From positions 186,001-250,000 of the forward strand of contig NZ_BILY01000002.1 of NCBI RefSeq assembly GCF_004000805.1: a stretch of 64,000 nt of DNA. Reading direction: 5' to 3'. This stretch comes from Paenibacillus glycanilyticus NBRC 16618. GTDB taxonomy: Bacteria; Bacillota; Bacilli; Paenibacillales; Paenibacillaceae. Shown piece by piece: positions 17,011-26,328 of the stretch. The translations under genes and the position numbers were made by a program. How positions within the stretch are numbered: position 1 is the stretch's first letter; the number at the start of each line of letters is the position of its first letter. The notes under the pieces are model-generated. The model was given only the letters and a program-made list of their open reading frames with translations. It did no database searches and was not told the origin of the DNA.

Positions 17011-18489
17011 CTATTTCTCTGATCTGCGCTCGGTCATCTCGTTCAGATCGGAAGTTAGCTTATCCAACTGCAGGAAGCTCTCGACAATCTCAACAATCCG
17101 GCTGTCCTGCGTCGTCATGCTAGCCGACATTTCCTGGATCGCCGCCATATTCTGCTCTGTGGAGCCGGCAATCGATACGATCTGCCCGGTAATCCTCGCA
17201 TATTGCTCCTGAAGCTGCTCCGCCGAATAGTCGACCTCTCCCGAGTGACTCTCCAGCTTATTGGCGTCAGATGCCAACGCCCGCATCACATCCGCTACCT
17301 TGCGGGCTGCCGCCGTACTTCCTGCAACGGACTGCTGCCCTTCAAGCACCTGCTCTGCCGCCAGGATCGTCTTCGTACGGATGCTCTCCAAAATGTGCTC
17401 GATCTGCTCCGTTGATTGCTGCGATGTCTCCGCAAGCTTGCGGATTTCATGGGAGACAACGGCAAAGCCTTTGCCGTGCTCGCCTGCGCGCGCGGCTTCG
17501 ATTGCCGCGTTCAAAGCCAGCAGGTTCGTCTGCGTGGAAATATGCTTAATGGTCGCCACAATCTCGCTGATGCTCGTATTCTGTTCGCCAAGCTCATTCA
17601 TAAGCTGCACGGAGGAATCGATCGTCTCGTTCACCCGCTTCATCTCGTGCTCAAGATCGGTGGTTCCTTCGCTACCGGCTTTGGTTAAGAGCGCGGAGCT
17701 TGCCGACAGCCCCTTCATCTCCGTAGAACGATCCGCAAGCGAGGCCACGGAAGCTTCGATATGGCGGATCGCTTCGCTGATATCATTCATGCTGGACGTT
17801 TGAGCTTCCATGCTCGACGTAATTTCCGAGAAGGCCGAGGTTACTTCCTTGGAAATCGAACCGGCCGTTGTCATATTGGCTTTCAAGTTCGTGCTGAACG
17901 AATTCAGCTGTCCCGCCGAGGAAGAGACCTGTCCGACAAGCTCAAGCGACCGTTTGTTTTCCAGCATTGCCTGCTCGCCTTGCTCAATAATATTATGCTG
18001 CAGCCGCTCGCTGAATTTGGTCGATACGTATAGCGGAACCGCCACCATAAAGAAATACATAAACATCGTGGTTGGAGCGTTATTGCCGAAAATCTCGGTC
18101 TTGTCGGGACTTACGTAGCAATAAACCGTCAGAAGGACGCCCATTAATCCGGAATAGCCAATCGCCTTGGAATTGCCGTAAAGCGTCATGATGGCAAGAT
18201 TGACATACACAAGAAAATAAGTCGTAATGATCGGTCCGGTTAACAATAACAGCAGCGTAAGCACGGTAACAATCGTTGAAATGAAATACATAATATAGTT
18301 CGTTAACCAGCGTTTATAGACCAGAATCGTCGTTCCGCCGCAAGTAAGCGTACCTACGATAGCAAGGACGATAATCGAATCCATCCCGGCTCCGGTCAGA
18401 AAATCAACGGCTACGCCGAGCAACAGCATGACCCATATAATATTCACGAGCAGCTTGTTTCTCCGGTGCAGGGTCTCCCTATAATCCAT
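17011..18489 (-). CDS. Methyl-accepting chemotaxis protein with multi-helix N-terminus
   Basis: A 492-residue receptor with six or so membrane helices within the first 180 residues, no large outside domain and no HAMP, then a cytoplasmic signalling hairpin (about 200-480). The hairpin tip, binding CheA and CheW, is seen in [26 protein letters not shown] lies 5 bases before the ATG at 18489; an ATG 75 bases upstream is not used. The sensed cue is unknown. The membrane bundle itself probably senses membrane state or a small molecule (inference). Confidence 0.9.
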   Translation of the reverse strand: MDYRETLHRRNKLLVNIIWVMLLLGVAVDFLTGAGMDSIIVLAIVGTLTCGGTTILVYKRWLTNYIMYFISTIVTVLTLLLLLTGPIITTYFLVYVNLAIMTLYGNSKAIGYSGLMGVLLTVYCYVSPDKTEIFGNNAPTTMFMYFFMVAVPLYVSTKFSERLQHNIIEQGEQAMLENKRSLELVGQVSSSAGQLNSFSTNLKANMTTAGSISKEVTSAFSEITSSMEAQTSSMNDISEAIRHIEASVASLADRSTEMKGLSASSALLTKAGSEGTTDLEHEMKRVNETIDSSVQLMNELGEQNTSISEIVATIKHISTQTNLLALNAAIEAARAGEHGKGFAVVSHEIRKLAETSQQSTEQIEHILESIRTKTILAAEQVLEGQQSVAGSTAAARKVADVMRALASDANKLESHSGEVDYSAEQLQEQYARITGQIVSIAGSTEQNMAAIQEMSASMTTQDSRIVEIVESFLQLDKLTSDLNEMTERRSEK

Positions 18490-18635
18490 TTTTTCTCCAC
18501 CTTTTTTACCATAATATAGGCAATAATTCCGATCATACCATAAACCGATATTTTTCGACATCATCTTTAATAGACATGAGCCCGATAATCTTGTACTCTA
18601 TTGTGACACGGTTAGCTATGTGGAGGTGCTTAACA

Positions 18636-19031
18636 TTGGCGAAAGATATTCGTTCCCGAATTGAGATTGATCAAATCAACTGTGAAAAAGAACTAACCCT
18701 TGCGTTAATCGGAGGCAAATGGAAGCTTATCATCCTCTGGCATCTGGGCATTGACGGCACAAAACGGTTCAGCGAGCTGCAAAAGCTCATTCCCCATATC
18801 ACGCAAAAGATACTGACGAACCAGCTTCGCGAGCTGGAGGAGGATCAGCTTGTCGAACGGACCGTCTATCCGGTTGTTCCGCCGAAGGTCGAATATAAGC
18901 TGACCCCGCATGGAGAAAGCCTCGTGCCGATCCTGAAGCTGATGTACAACTGGGGCAAGCATTATGGCGAAGAGGTACTGGGCAGAACCTCGGATTCGAA
19001 GCCGGTCTCCCTTCAAGTTGCAGAAATTTAA
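18636..19031 (+). CDS. hxlR: HxlR-family winged-helix regulator of the RuMP genes
   Basis: A 131-residue MarR/HxlR-type regulator with the family pattern [12 protein letters not shown] ... [30 protein letters not shown]. The start is the TTG at 18636, 9 bases after GGAGG. It precedes hxlA and hxlB on the same strand, separated from them by a terminator and about 120 bases. In B. subtilis HxlR activates hxlAB in response to formaldehyde; the same role is inferred from context. HxlR there is encoded divergently, so the order differs. Confidence 0.85.
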   Translation: MAKDIRSRIEIDQINCEKELTLALIGGKWKLIILWHLGIDGTKRFSELQKLIPHITQKILTNQLRELEEDQLVERTVYPVVPPKVEYKLTPHGESLVPILKLMYNWGKHYGEEVLGRTSDSKPVSLQVAEI

Positions 19032-19055
19032 ACCTGCATATTTCGCAATAAAAAC

Positions 19056-19086
19056 GGCAGACTCCGCATGGAGTCTGCTTTTTTGC
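19056..19086 (+). terminator. Terminator after hxlR
   Basis: GCAGACTCC-GCAT-GGAGTCTGC is followed by TTTTTT. Confidence 0.85.
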
Positions 19087-19110
19087 GCTTCATAGTTTCC
19101 TGCAGGATAC

Positions 19111-19136
19111 GGACTTACTTGAAAGTGCGTACTTCC
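19111..19136. promoter_or_regulatory. Candidate HxlR binding region before hxlA
   Basis: TTACTT and GTACTT repeat 14 bases apart, and AAGT-GCGT-ACTT is a small palindrome within this span. It lies about 75 bases upstream of hxlA, after the hxlR terminator. The call rests on position and symmetry only. Confidence 0.3.
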
Positions 19137-19208
19137 ATTACATTCGGTATCCCCCTAATATGAACCTCATCGGTTTCAACACCCAAAATTAAAGGAGAGA
19201 TTCAACCT

Positions 19209-19838
19209 ATGGAATTGCAATTGGCACTTGACTTGGTAAACATCCCGGAGGCAAAGGAAGTCGTAAAAGAGGTTGCCCCTTATATCGATATCGTTGAGAT
19301 TGGCACCCCCGTTGTCATTAACGAAGGGCTCCGCGCCGTTAAAGAAATCAAAGACGAATTCCCGTCGCTTAAAGTACTCGCCGATCTGAAAATTATGGAT
19401 GCCGGCGGTTACGAAGTCATGAAGGCTTCCGAAGCTGGCGCCGACATCATCACCGTTCTTGGCGTATCCGACGATTCCACGATTAAAGGCGCGGTTGATG
19501 AAGCCCGCAAACAGAACAAAAAGATTATGGTCGACATGATCAACGTAAAAGACATTGCCGCGCGCGCAGCGGAAATCGATAACCTTGGCGTTGATTATAT
19601 CTGCGTTCATTCCGGTTACGATCATCAGGCAGACGGCAAAAACTCGTTCGAGGATCTGGCTACGATTAAACGCGTCGTGAAGCAGGCAAAAACAGCGATC
19701 GCAGGCGGCATCAAGCTTCAAACCCTGCCCGAAGTGATCAGTGCCCAGCCGGATCTGGTTATCGTAGGCGGCGGCATTACCGGCGCCGAGGACAAGCAGG
19801 CGGTTGCCGCTCAAATGCAGCAGCTGATCAAAGGGTAA
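19209..19838 (+). CDS. hxlA: 3-hexulose-6-phosphate synthase
   Basis: A 209-residue TIM-barrel enzyme of the OMP decarboxylase superfamily that joins formaldehyde to ribulose 5-phosphate. The catalytic motifs are ALDLV at residues 6-10 and the D-x-K-x-x-D-type element in ADLKIMDAGG (about 58-67). GGGITGAEDK near the C-terminus is the phosphate site. AAAGGAGAG precedes the ATG. It is followed at 6 bases by hxlB, and both serve formaldehyde fixation and detoxification. Confidence 0.95.
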   Translation: MELQLALDLVNIPEAKEVVKEVAPYIDIVEIGTPVVINEGLRAVKEIKDEFPSLKVLADLKIMDAGGYEVMKASEAGADIITVLGVSDDSTIKGAVDEARKQNKKIMVDMINVKDIAARAAEIDNLGVDYICVHSGYDHQADGKNSFEDLATIKRVVKQAKTAIAGGIKLQTLPEVISAQPDLVIVGGGITGAEDKQAVAAQMQQLIKG

Positions 19839-19844
19839 TAGCCA

Positions 19845-20396
19845 ATGAGTACGCTGAGCGCAGCCTCCTCCATTCTTCAAGAGCTGGAACGCACGCTTGA
19901 GGCCGTTAAGCCTGGCGAGATTGAGGCTTTAACGCACCGGATAACGGAAGCAGACAAGATTTTCGTTGCCGGAGCCGGACGTTCCGGACTGATGATGCGT
20001 GCATTTGCCATGCGCCTAATGCATATGGGCTTCCGCGCTTACGTCGTAGGCGAGACCGTTACGCCGGGCATTGCGGAAGGGGATCTGCTGCTGATCGGCT
20101 CGGGCTCCGGCGAGACCAAAACGCTGGCAACCATGGCCGCCAAAGCCCAAAGCATCGGCGCAGCCGTTGGCGTGGTGACCATTGTTCCGGAATCAACTTT
20201 AGGCGCTGCAGCCTCCACCCGGGTAACGATCCCGGCTGTGACCAAGGACAGCATCTCCGGAGCCTCAAGCCAGCCGATGGGCACCTTGTTCGAGCAAAGC
20301 CTTCTGCTTCTGCTGGATACAATCGTCTTGAATCTGATGCAGCAGCAGGAGCTGCAAGGTACGGCCATGTACGGAAATCACGCGAATCTGGAATAG
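19845..20396 (+). CDS. hxlB: 6-phospho-3-hexuloisomerase
   Basis: A 183-residue SIS-domain isomerase that turns hexulose 6-phosphate into fructose 6-phosphate, the second step of the RuMP route. The phosphosugar-binding loop is GAGRSGLMMRAFAMRL (about 43-58), with a second SGSGET element near 86-91. It starts 6 bases after hxlA, so the two are co-transcribed. A terminator follows. Confidence 0.95.
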   Translation: MSTLSAASSILQELERTLEAVKPGEIEALTHRITEADKIFVAGAGRSGLMMRAFAMRLMHMGFRAYVVGETVTPGIAEGDLLLIGSGSGETKTLATMAAKAQSIGAAVGVVTIVPESTLGAAASTRVTIPAVTKDSISGASSQPMGTLFEQSLLLLLDTIVLNLMQQQELQGTAMYGNHANLE

Positions 20397-20416
20397 CAGC
20401 CGCGCCGCGGCCAAGA

Positions 20417-20464
20417 GCACGGTATCCACTCCCACCTATCGGGAGTACGGATGCCGTGTTTTTC
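20417..20464 (+). terminator. Terminator after hxlB
   Basis: GCACGGTATCCACTCCC pairs imperfectly with GGGAGTACGGATGCCGTG and is followed by TTTTT. Confidence 0.8.
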
Positions 20465-20493
20465 GTTTGCCTCGGTTATCCTATACTTTTTAC

Positions 20494-20507
20494 TGAAAAC
20501 GCTTTAA
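20494..20507. promoter_or_regulatory. Candidate cre site (catabolite control) before the GH8 gene
   Basis: TGAAAACGCTTTAA fits the CcpA consensus TGWAANCGNTNWCA at all but one position. It lies 64 bases upstream of the exo-oligoxylanase start, so it could mediate carbon catabolite repression. Confidence 0.55.
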
Positions 20508-20570
20508 TTTGTATGGTTCCTCCTGTGCTAAGATGGGGCTGTACACCACGAAATGGAGGTTTTTACTACT

Positions 20571-21719
20571 ATGACAGCTTTGGAAAAAGGGGCTTATTAT
20601 ACCGGTGAATACCGGAATTTGTTCAAGGAACTCGGCTATTCCGAGACAGCGATACAAGCAAAGCTGGAGCAGGCTTGGAATGATCTGCTGCATGGCGATC
20701 CGGATATCCGGATTTATTACCCGATGGGAGAAGACAAGGGCTACTTCCTCGATACCGGCAATGTGGATGTAAGGTCCGAGGGCATGTCTTACGGCATGAT
20801 GATGGCCGTTCAGATGAACGACAAGGAAATTTTCGACCGGCTGTGGAACTTCTCCGTCACTTATATGCAGCATTCGGAAGGGCGTTACAAGGATTATTTC
20901 GCATGGCATTGCAAGACGGACGGTACCCGTCTGTCTCAAGGTCCTGCGCCGGATGGCGAGGAGTTTTTCGCCATGGCGCTATTCTTTGCCGCACACCGCT
21001 GGGGCGACGGTCCGGAGCCGTATAATTACGCGGAGCAGGCAAGACGGATATTGCGGGCCTGCATCCACCAGGGCGAAGACGGCAATGGCGGCAGTCCGAT
21101 GTGGGAACCGGCAAACAAGCTGATCAAGTTTGTACCGGAGTCGCCATTTAGCGATCCATCCTACCATCTCCCCCATTTCTACGAATTATTTGCCCTATGG
21201 GCCGATGAAGAAGACAGGCTGTTCTGGCGGGAAGCGGCTTCCGCAAGCCGGGCTTACCTGCATGCGGCCTGCCATCCTGAGACAGGATTGTCGCCGGAGT
21301 ACGCCAACTACGACGGAACGCCGGCTGAGGTGCAGCGGCATGGCGACTTCCGTCATTTCTACAGCGATGCTTACCGGGTAGCGGCCAATATCGGTCTAGA
21401 CTGGGCATGGTTCCGCCAGGACCCGTGGCAGGTCGGACAGTCGAACCGGATCCAGCGGTTTTTCCGCCCGGTCGACGTTGCGGCTTACCGCCGCTATACG
21501 ATTGACGGCAAACCATTCGACGAGCCTGCGCTGCATCCTATCGGATTGCTCGCCACCAATGCCATGGCTTCGCTTGCAGCGGATGGCCAGGATGCCGGTT
21601 ACTTTGTTCAGCTGTTCTGGAACACCCCTCTCCGCAAGGGCGAGCGCCGTTATTACGATAACTGCCTCTATTTCTTCAGCCTGCTGGCATTAAGCGGCAG
21701 CTACCGGATTTACGCCTAG
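20571..21719 (+). CDS. GH8 reducing-end xylose-releasing exo-oligoxylanase (Rex-like)
   Basis: A 382-residue cytoplasmic glycoside hydrolase with no signal peptide. With the ATG at 20571 the catalytic acid falls at Glu70 in SEGMSYGMMM, the number known for B. halodurans Rex (388 residues), and Asp266 in FYSDAYRV corresponds to its base. Rex removes xylose from the reducing end of xylo-oligosaccharides. The first ATG at 20553 overlaps GGAGG and is rejected. The neighbouring AraC regulator and ABC importer suggest uptake and intracellular breakdown of xylo-oligosaccharides. Confidence 0.92.
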   Translation: MTALEKGAYYTGEYRNLFKELGYSETAIQAKLEQAWNDLLHGDPDIRIYYPMGEDKGYFLDTGNVDVRSEGMSYGMMMAVQMNDKEIFDRLWNFSVTYMQHSEGRYKDYFAWHCKTDGTRLSQGPAPDGEEFFAMALFFAAHRWGDGPEPYNYAEQARRILRACIHQGEDGNGGSPMWEPANKLIKFVPESPFSDPSYHLPHFYELFALWADEEDRLFWREAASASRAYLHAACHPETGLSPEYANYDGTPAEVQRHGDFRHFYSDAYRVAANIGLDWAWFRQDPWQVGQSNRIQRFFRPVDVAAYRRYTIDGKPFDEPALHPIGLLATNAMASLAADGQDAGYFVQLFWNTPLRKGERRYYDNCLYFFSLLALSGSYRIYA

Positions 21720-21776
21720 CCCTGAACGGAAATGACGATCTATGCTACAATGGACAGATCGTCGACTAGACTACTA

Positions 21777-21819
21777 GAGACATAGCATGTGCCCCTTGGC
21801 ACTGCTATGTCTTTTTTTA
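21777..21819 (+). terminator. Terminator between the GH8 and AraC genes
   Basis: AGACATAGCA...GTGCC pairs with GGCAC...TGCTATGTCT, followed by a T run. Confidence 0.85.
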
Positions 21820-21833
21820 TGGGGTGAATTCCG

Positions 21834-22700
21834 TTGAAAGATTACGGCCATGAATTTGCAGACATCATTTATTACACGCCTAACGAATTTGAGAAGCTTG
21901 GAGGGCTTTGGCCGCTTCGTACGGGCCACAATATCGCCAAGGCGAATTACAGCGTTGGACCAAGGGTGATTGAATGCTTCTCCTTTCATTTTGTGCTTAA
22001 CGGCTCGGTTACGCTGTCCAGTATGGGCGAGACCGTCACCCTGCCGAAGGGCAGCATGTTCTGCCTGTTCCCCGATGTGAAGCACAGCTACTGGATTACG
22101 CAATATGACTCCGCGTCTCCGCTGAAGCTGCATTGGTTAGCCTTTACCGGCTCCCAAGCGGAGATGCTCGTCCGAAGGATCGGAGTGTCCGAACAAAAGC
22201 CGTATTTGCGCAACAGGCTCACGGCTGAGCTTGCCAATCAGTTGCAGGCATGCATGGAACGAATGAAAAACTGGCGGAAGGACGGCGATTTGCAGCTGCA
22301 GATGATGCTGTACCAGCTGTTCGAAATGCTGTCGCGTCCGATTCCCGAAGCGAGCGAGGAGAAAGATTGGCTGAAAGCCTGCTTGCAATACATGCAGACG
22401 CATTATGCGGAAGGCATAAGCGTAACGGACCTGGCGGAGTGGTCCGGCATGCATCGCTCGCATCTGTCCAGCAGATTCAAACAAAGCTTCGGCATGAGTC
22501 CCCGCGAATATCTGATCAAGCTGCGGATGGAACGGGCAGTCGAGATGCTGCAAAGCCGGACTCTATCAATTACCGATATCTCGCTTTCACTTGGTTATAC
22601 GGACCTTTATACCTTCTCGAGAGCCTTCTGCACGTACACCGGCATGTCGCCGTCGAACTACCGCAGCAATCTGCTCTCATCTAACAAAATGCCAAATTGA
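21834..22700 (+). CDS. AraC-family regulator of the oligosaccharide importer
   Basis: A 288-residue regulator with an N-terminal cupin-like sensor (about 30-110) and a C-terminal pair of helix-turn-helix motifs (about 185-280, ending YTDLYTFSRAFCTYTGMSPSNYR). The start is a TTG after GGGGTG. The gene lies between the GH8 gene and the lipoprotein/permease operon and probably activates both. The effector is likely a xylo-oligosaccharide or xylose (inference). Confidence 0.88.
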   Translation: MKDYGHEFADIIYYTPNEFEKLGGLWPLRTGHNIAKANYSVGPRVIECFSFHFVLNGSVTLSSMGETVTLPKGSMFCLFPDVKHSYWITQYDSASPLKLHWLAFTGSQAEMLVRRIGVSEQKPYLRNRLTAELANQLQACMERMKNWRKDGDLQLQMMLYQLFEMLSRPIPEASEEKDWLKACLQYMQTHYAEGISVTDLAEWSGMHRSHLSSRFKQSFGMSPREYLIKLRMERAVEMLQSRTLSITDISLSLGYTDLYTFSRAFCTYTGMSPSNYRSNLLSSNKMPN

Positions 22701-22808
22701 TCACAACGAAATGTTATTTCTATTTCATACGGCTTACTTTATGCTAAATTCAGCTCACAAAACCAACTATATGACTTTGAATACTATGTTTTAAAGGAGA
22801 ATGCTGTA

Positions 22809-24401
22809 ATGATGATTAAACAACGGAGTACCATTACCGCGTCCGCGATGCTTGCCCTTTCTTTGACGCTAGCCGGGTGCAGCTCAAGCCAAGACGCGGA
22901 TAACAAAAACAGCTCAAAGGAAGCATCCTCAAGCGAAGTCAGCCAAACCGGCTTTCCAATCGTGCAGGAGCCGATCAAGCTGAAAATGTTCTCGCGTATT
23001 GCCCCCGTCAACGGCCCGTTCAAGGACATGCCCGTGTTCCAGGACTATGCCAAGCAAAGCAACATTGATGTAGAGTTTACCGAAGTGCCTACGGATGGCT
23101 TCCAGGAGAAAAAGAATTTGCTGTTCGCATCCAATGAGCTGCCCGACGCCCTGTTCCGTTCCTCTCTTACCTCGCTGGAAGCGATCCGCTACGGAACGGC
23201 CGGCCAATTAATTCCGCTGGAAAATCTGATCAATGATTACGCTCCGAATTTCAAAAAGCTGATGGAGCAATATCCGGAGATTGGATCTGCGATTACAACG
23301 CCTGAAGGCCATATTTATGCCCTGCCTACGGTTGTTACGGTAGGAGCTGCACGGACGGACAAGAAATGGATTAATCAAGCCTGGCTGAAAAAGCTGAACT
23401 TGCAGGAGCCTCAAACGACGAAGGATTTGTATAATGTGCTGGTTGCCTTCCGGGACAAAGATCCGAACGGCAACGGAAAGCAGGATGAAATCCCGTTGAC
23501 GGCCCGCGCCAGCGCCGGGGTTGGTCTAGGCCTGCCGATTATTCCGATGATGAGCGGTTCGTTCGGCCTTGATACGCAGCTTGGTTATAACATCAATCTG
23601 GTCGATGGCAAGGTGGAAATATGGATGGGCAATGACCGCAACAAGGAGCTGCTGCAATATTTGAACAAGCTCTACAGCGAGAAGCTGCTCGACCCGGAAG
23701 TGTTCTCCCAGACGGAAGCCCAATATATCGCCAAGCAGGGATCGGGCAACGTTGGCTTCTTCTTCGATCAGACCAATAATTCGTTCCTGCCGATTCAAGA
23801 CCAGTATACCGGTATCGCGCCGCTTGAAGGTCCGCATGGCGACCGCTTGCAAAGCCAAGGCGCTCCGGTTCCCCGCGACTTAGGCTCGTTCGCCATTACA
23901 TCCGTGAACAAGCATCCGGAAGCAACCATGCGCTGGATCGATTATTTTTACAGCGAAGAAGGCTCCACCCTGCTCCGGTTCGGCCGGGAAGGCGAGAACT
24001 ATGAGCTGAAAGACGGCATTCCGTATTATACGGAGCAATTTTTGAATACCGGAAACCAAGGCAAAATTACGCCTTACGCGGGAGGCGGCGCACCTCATCT
24101 CATCAGCGAGAATGTAGCCTCCTTTATTAATCCGCCTCAAGTTCAAGAGGCCCAAAAGAAGCTTGATCCTTACATGCCCGAGGTTCGTTATGCCGCTCCG
24201 ATGTTCGACGAGGAGACCGCGAAGAAAGTGGATGTGCTCCGCAACGACCTTGATAAATACTACGACGAGCAAAGCACCAAGTTTATTACCGGCGCGCTTA
24301 GCTTCGATAAGTGGGATGACTTCCAAGCTACGCTTAAGAAGCTGAAGATCGACGAGCTGCAGAAGCTGTACCAGGATGCCTACGATAAAGTGAAACAATA
24401 A
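22809..24401 (+). CDS. ABC importer solute-binding lipoprotein (LplA/YtcQ type)
   Basis: A 530-residue extracellular sugar-binding lipoprotein with a lipobox LAGC after a 25-residue signal peptide and a Ser/Asn/Lys-rich linker. Length and the segment LNLQEPQTTKDLYNVLVAFRDK are typical of the large CUT1-type oligosaccharide binders. AAGGAG lies 9 bases before the ATG. The two permease genes follow at 19 and 12 bases, making one transport operon; no ATPase gene is present, so a shared MsmX-type ATPase is expected. Confidence 0.92.
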   Translation: MMIKQRSTITASAMLALSLTLAGCSSSQDADNKNSSKEASSSEVSQTGFPIVQEPIKLKMFSRIAPVNGPFKDMPVFQDYAKQSNIDVEFTEVPTDGFQEKKNLLFASNELPDALFRSSLTSLEAIRYGTAGQLIPLENLINDYAPNFKKLMEQYPEIGSAITTPEGHIYALPTVVTVGAARTDKKWINQAWLKKLNLQEPQTTKDLYNVLVAFRDKDPNGNGKQDEIPLTARASAGVGLGLPIIPMMSGSFGLDTQLGYNINLVDGKVEIWMGNDRNKELLQYLNKLYSEKLLDPEVFSQTEAQYIAKQGSGNVGFFFDQTNNSFLPIQDQYTGIAPLEGPHGDRLQSQGAPVPRDLGSFAITSVNKHPEATMRWIDYFYSEEGSTLLRFGREGENYELKDGIPYYTEQFLNTGNQGKITPYAGGGAPHLISENVASFINPPQVQEAQKKLDPYMPEVRYAAPMFDEETAKKVDVLRNDLDKYYDEQSTKFITGALSFDKWDDFQATLKKLKIDELQKLYQDAYDKVKQ

Positions 24402-24420
24402 GCTGAAAAGGAGGTCGCAC

Positions 24421-25383
24421 ATGAGACCGGCCGAGGCCAATCATCCGACCACCAGTCCGCGGAGCCGCTCCATGCGCGGCTCCCGGCTGTTTAAAAAGAT
24501 AGCAAGACGCTACGATTTATATTTGATGCTCTTGCTTCCTATTGCCTGGTATCTTCTGTTCCAATACGGTCCGTTGTACGGGCTCCAAATCGCGTTTAAG
24601 GACTTTAATCCGGCCAAAGGAATCGTAGGCAGCAAATGGGTCGGGTTCGAGCATTTCACCCGCTTCTTTGATTCGTATTATTTCTGGAGGCTGCTGTGGA
24701 ATACCATCTCCATCAATTTATTTTCGCTGCTGATTGCCTTTCCGATTCCGATCGTTCTGGCTCTCATTATTCAAGAGCTTCCGAGCAGGGGCTTTAGCAA
24801 ATGGCTGCAAAATATTACGTACCTTCCCCATTTTATTTCCATTGTCGTAATCGTTGGGATGCTGCAGCTGTTCCTCTCTCCCAAAAGCGGCCCCGTCAAC
24901 GGGCTAATCGAGGCGTTTGGCGGTACGCCCATCCGGTTCCTCGAGGAGGCGGCATGGTTCAAGCCGATTTTTATCAGCTCGAACATCTGGCAGAACATGG
25001 GCTGGCAGTCGATTATGTACATCGCGGCCCTCATTGGCATTAATCCTCAGCTGTACGAGGCGGCCAAGATGGACGGGGCTTCCCGGCTGCGGCGGATCTG
25101 GCACATCTCCCTGCCCGGCATCGTGCCGGTTATCGTCATCCTGCTTATTCTGGATATCGGCCACTTTATGAATATCGGGTTCGAGAAGGTGCTTCTTATG
25201 CAGAACAGCATGAATATCGAGGCCAGCGATGTCATCTCAACCTTTGTCTATACGACGGGCATTCTGAAAGGCGAATACAGCTATACCGCCGCGATTGGAC
25301 TGTTTAACGCGGTCATTAATCTGGCGCTCCTGCTCCTCGTGAACCGGTTCGCCCGCAAACTGTCCGAGACAAGCTTATGGTAA
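24421..25383 (+). CDS. ABC sugar importer permease, LplB type
   Basis: A 320-residue inner-membrane subunit with six membrane helices and the EAA loop EAAKMDGASRLRRIWHISLPGI (about 216-237) that contacts the ATPase. An unusually long polar, Ser/Arg-rich N-terminus (about 1-30) precedes the first helix. AAGGAGG precedes the ATG. Confidence 0.93.
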   Translation: MRPAEANHPTTSPRSRSMRGSRLFKKIARRYDLYLMLLLPIAWYLLFQYGPLYGLQIAFKDFNPAKGIVGSKWVGFEHFTRFFDSYYFWRLLWNTISINLFSLLIAFPIPIVLALIIQELPSRGFSKWLQNITYLPHFISIVVIVGMLQLFLSPKSGPVNGLIEAFGGTPIRFLEEAAWFKPIFISSNIWQNMGWQSIMYIAALIGINPQLYEAAKMDGASRLRRIWHISLPGIVPVIVILLILDIGHFMNIGFEKVLLMQNSMNIEASDVISTFVYTTGILKGEYSYTAAIGLFNAVINLALLLLVNRFARKLSETSLW

Positions 25384-25395
25384 GGAGGGAAACCC

Positions 25396-26280
25396 GTGAT
25401 CAACCGCTCGGGAGTATCGAGTGAACGGCTGTTTAACGCGGTTGTGTACGCACTTGCCGCAATTATTATTCTTCTTGTGCTGTATCCTCTGCTTTTTGTC
25501 GTCAGCGCTTCCGTCAGCGATCCGGCTAGGGTGCTCGACGGCGGGGTGTGGTTACTGCCAAAGGGCTTAACGCTAGAGGCCTATACGAATATTTTCCATA
25601 ATAACGAGGTTTGGATCGGTTACCGGAATACCATCGTTTACACCGCTTCTGGAACGGTCATAAACATCATAATGACGACCTTGGCCGCCTATCCGCTGTC
25701 GAGGCCCGATCTTCCCGGACGGAAAATGCTGATGCTGCTTATTACGCTTACGATGTTTTTCAGCGGCGGGCTTATTCCGACTTACCTGCTGGTGAAGGAT
25801 CTCGGGATGGTGGATACGATCTGGTCGCTTGTTGTTCCGGGCGCCATATCGACGTACAACCTGATCGTCATGAGAACTTACTTCCAATCCAGCATTCCGT
25901 GGGAGATCCAGGAGGCGGGCCATATCGACGGCTGCTCGAACTGGCGGCTGCTGGTGAACATCATTTTGCCGCTGTCGAAGCCGATTCTGGCCGTCATGGT
26001 ATTGTTCTATGCGGTAGGCCATTGGAATTCGTTCTTTAACGCGCTTATCTATATGCGCGACGAGTCGCATTATCCGCTGCAGCTCGTCTTGCGCGAAATC
26101 CTGATGATCAGCCAATCGGCGGCCGTGGATGGTAATGTGGGACTCGAGGACAAAATTCTGCTTGCCGAAAGCATCAAGTATGCGATTATTATCGTCTCCA
26201 GCCTGCCGGTATGGATCATGTATCCGTTTGTGCAGCGGCATTTCGTTACGGGAGTTATGATTGGCTCCATAAAAGGATGA
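25396..26280 (+). CDS. ABC sugar importer permease, YtcP type
   Basis: A 294-residue second permease with six helices. Its EAA loop reads EAGHIDGCSNWRLLVNIILPLS, with Gly in place of the second Ala. The start is a GTG with AAGGAGGG upstream. It closes the operon before a strong terminator. Confidence 0.93.
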   Translation: MINRSGVSSERLFNAVVYALAAIIILLVLYPLLFVVSASVSDPARVLDGGVWLLPKGLTLEAYTNIFHNNEVWIGYRNTIVYTASGTVINIIMTTLAAYPLSRPDLPGRKMLMLLITLTMFFSGGLIPTYLLVKDLGMVDTIWSLVVPGAISTYNLIVMRTYFQSSIPWEIQEAGHIDGCSNWRLLVNIILPLSKPILAVMVLFYAVGHWNSFFNALIYMRDESHYPLQLVLREILMISQSAAVDGNVGLEDKILLAESIKYAIIIVSSLPVWIMYPFVQRHFVTGVMIGSIKG

Positions 26281-26282
26281 GA

Positions 26283-26317
26283 AAAGCCCTGACCGGCTTG
26301 ATCGGTCAGGGCTTTTT
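26283..26317. terminator. Bidirectional terminator
   Basis: AAAGCCCTGACCG-GCTTGAT-CGGTCAGGGCTTT with T run, between the importer operon and the convergent epimerase gene. Confidence 0.9.
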
Positions 26318-26328
26318 GGCTTTGTGGC

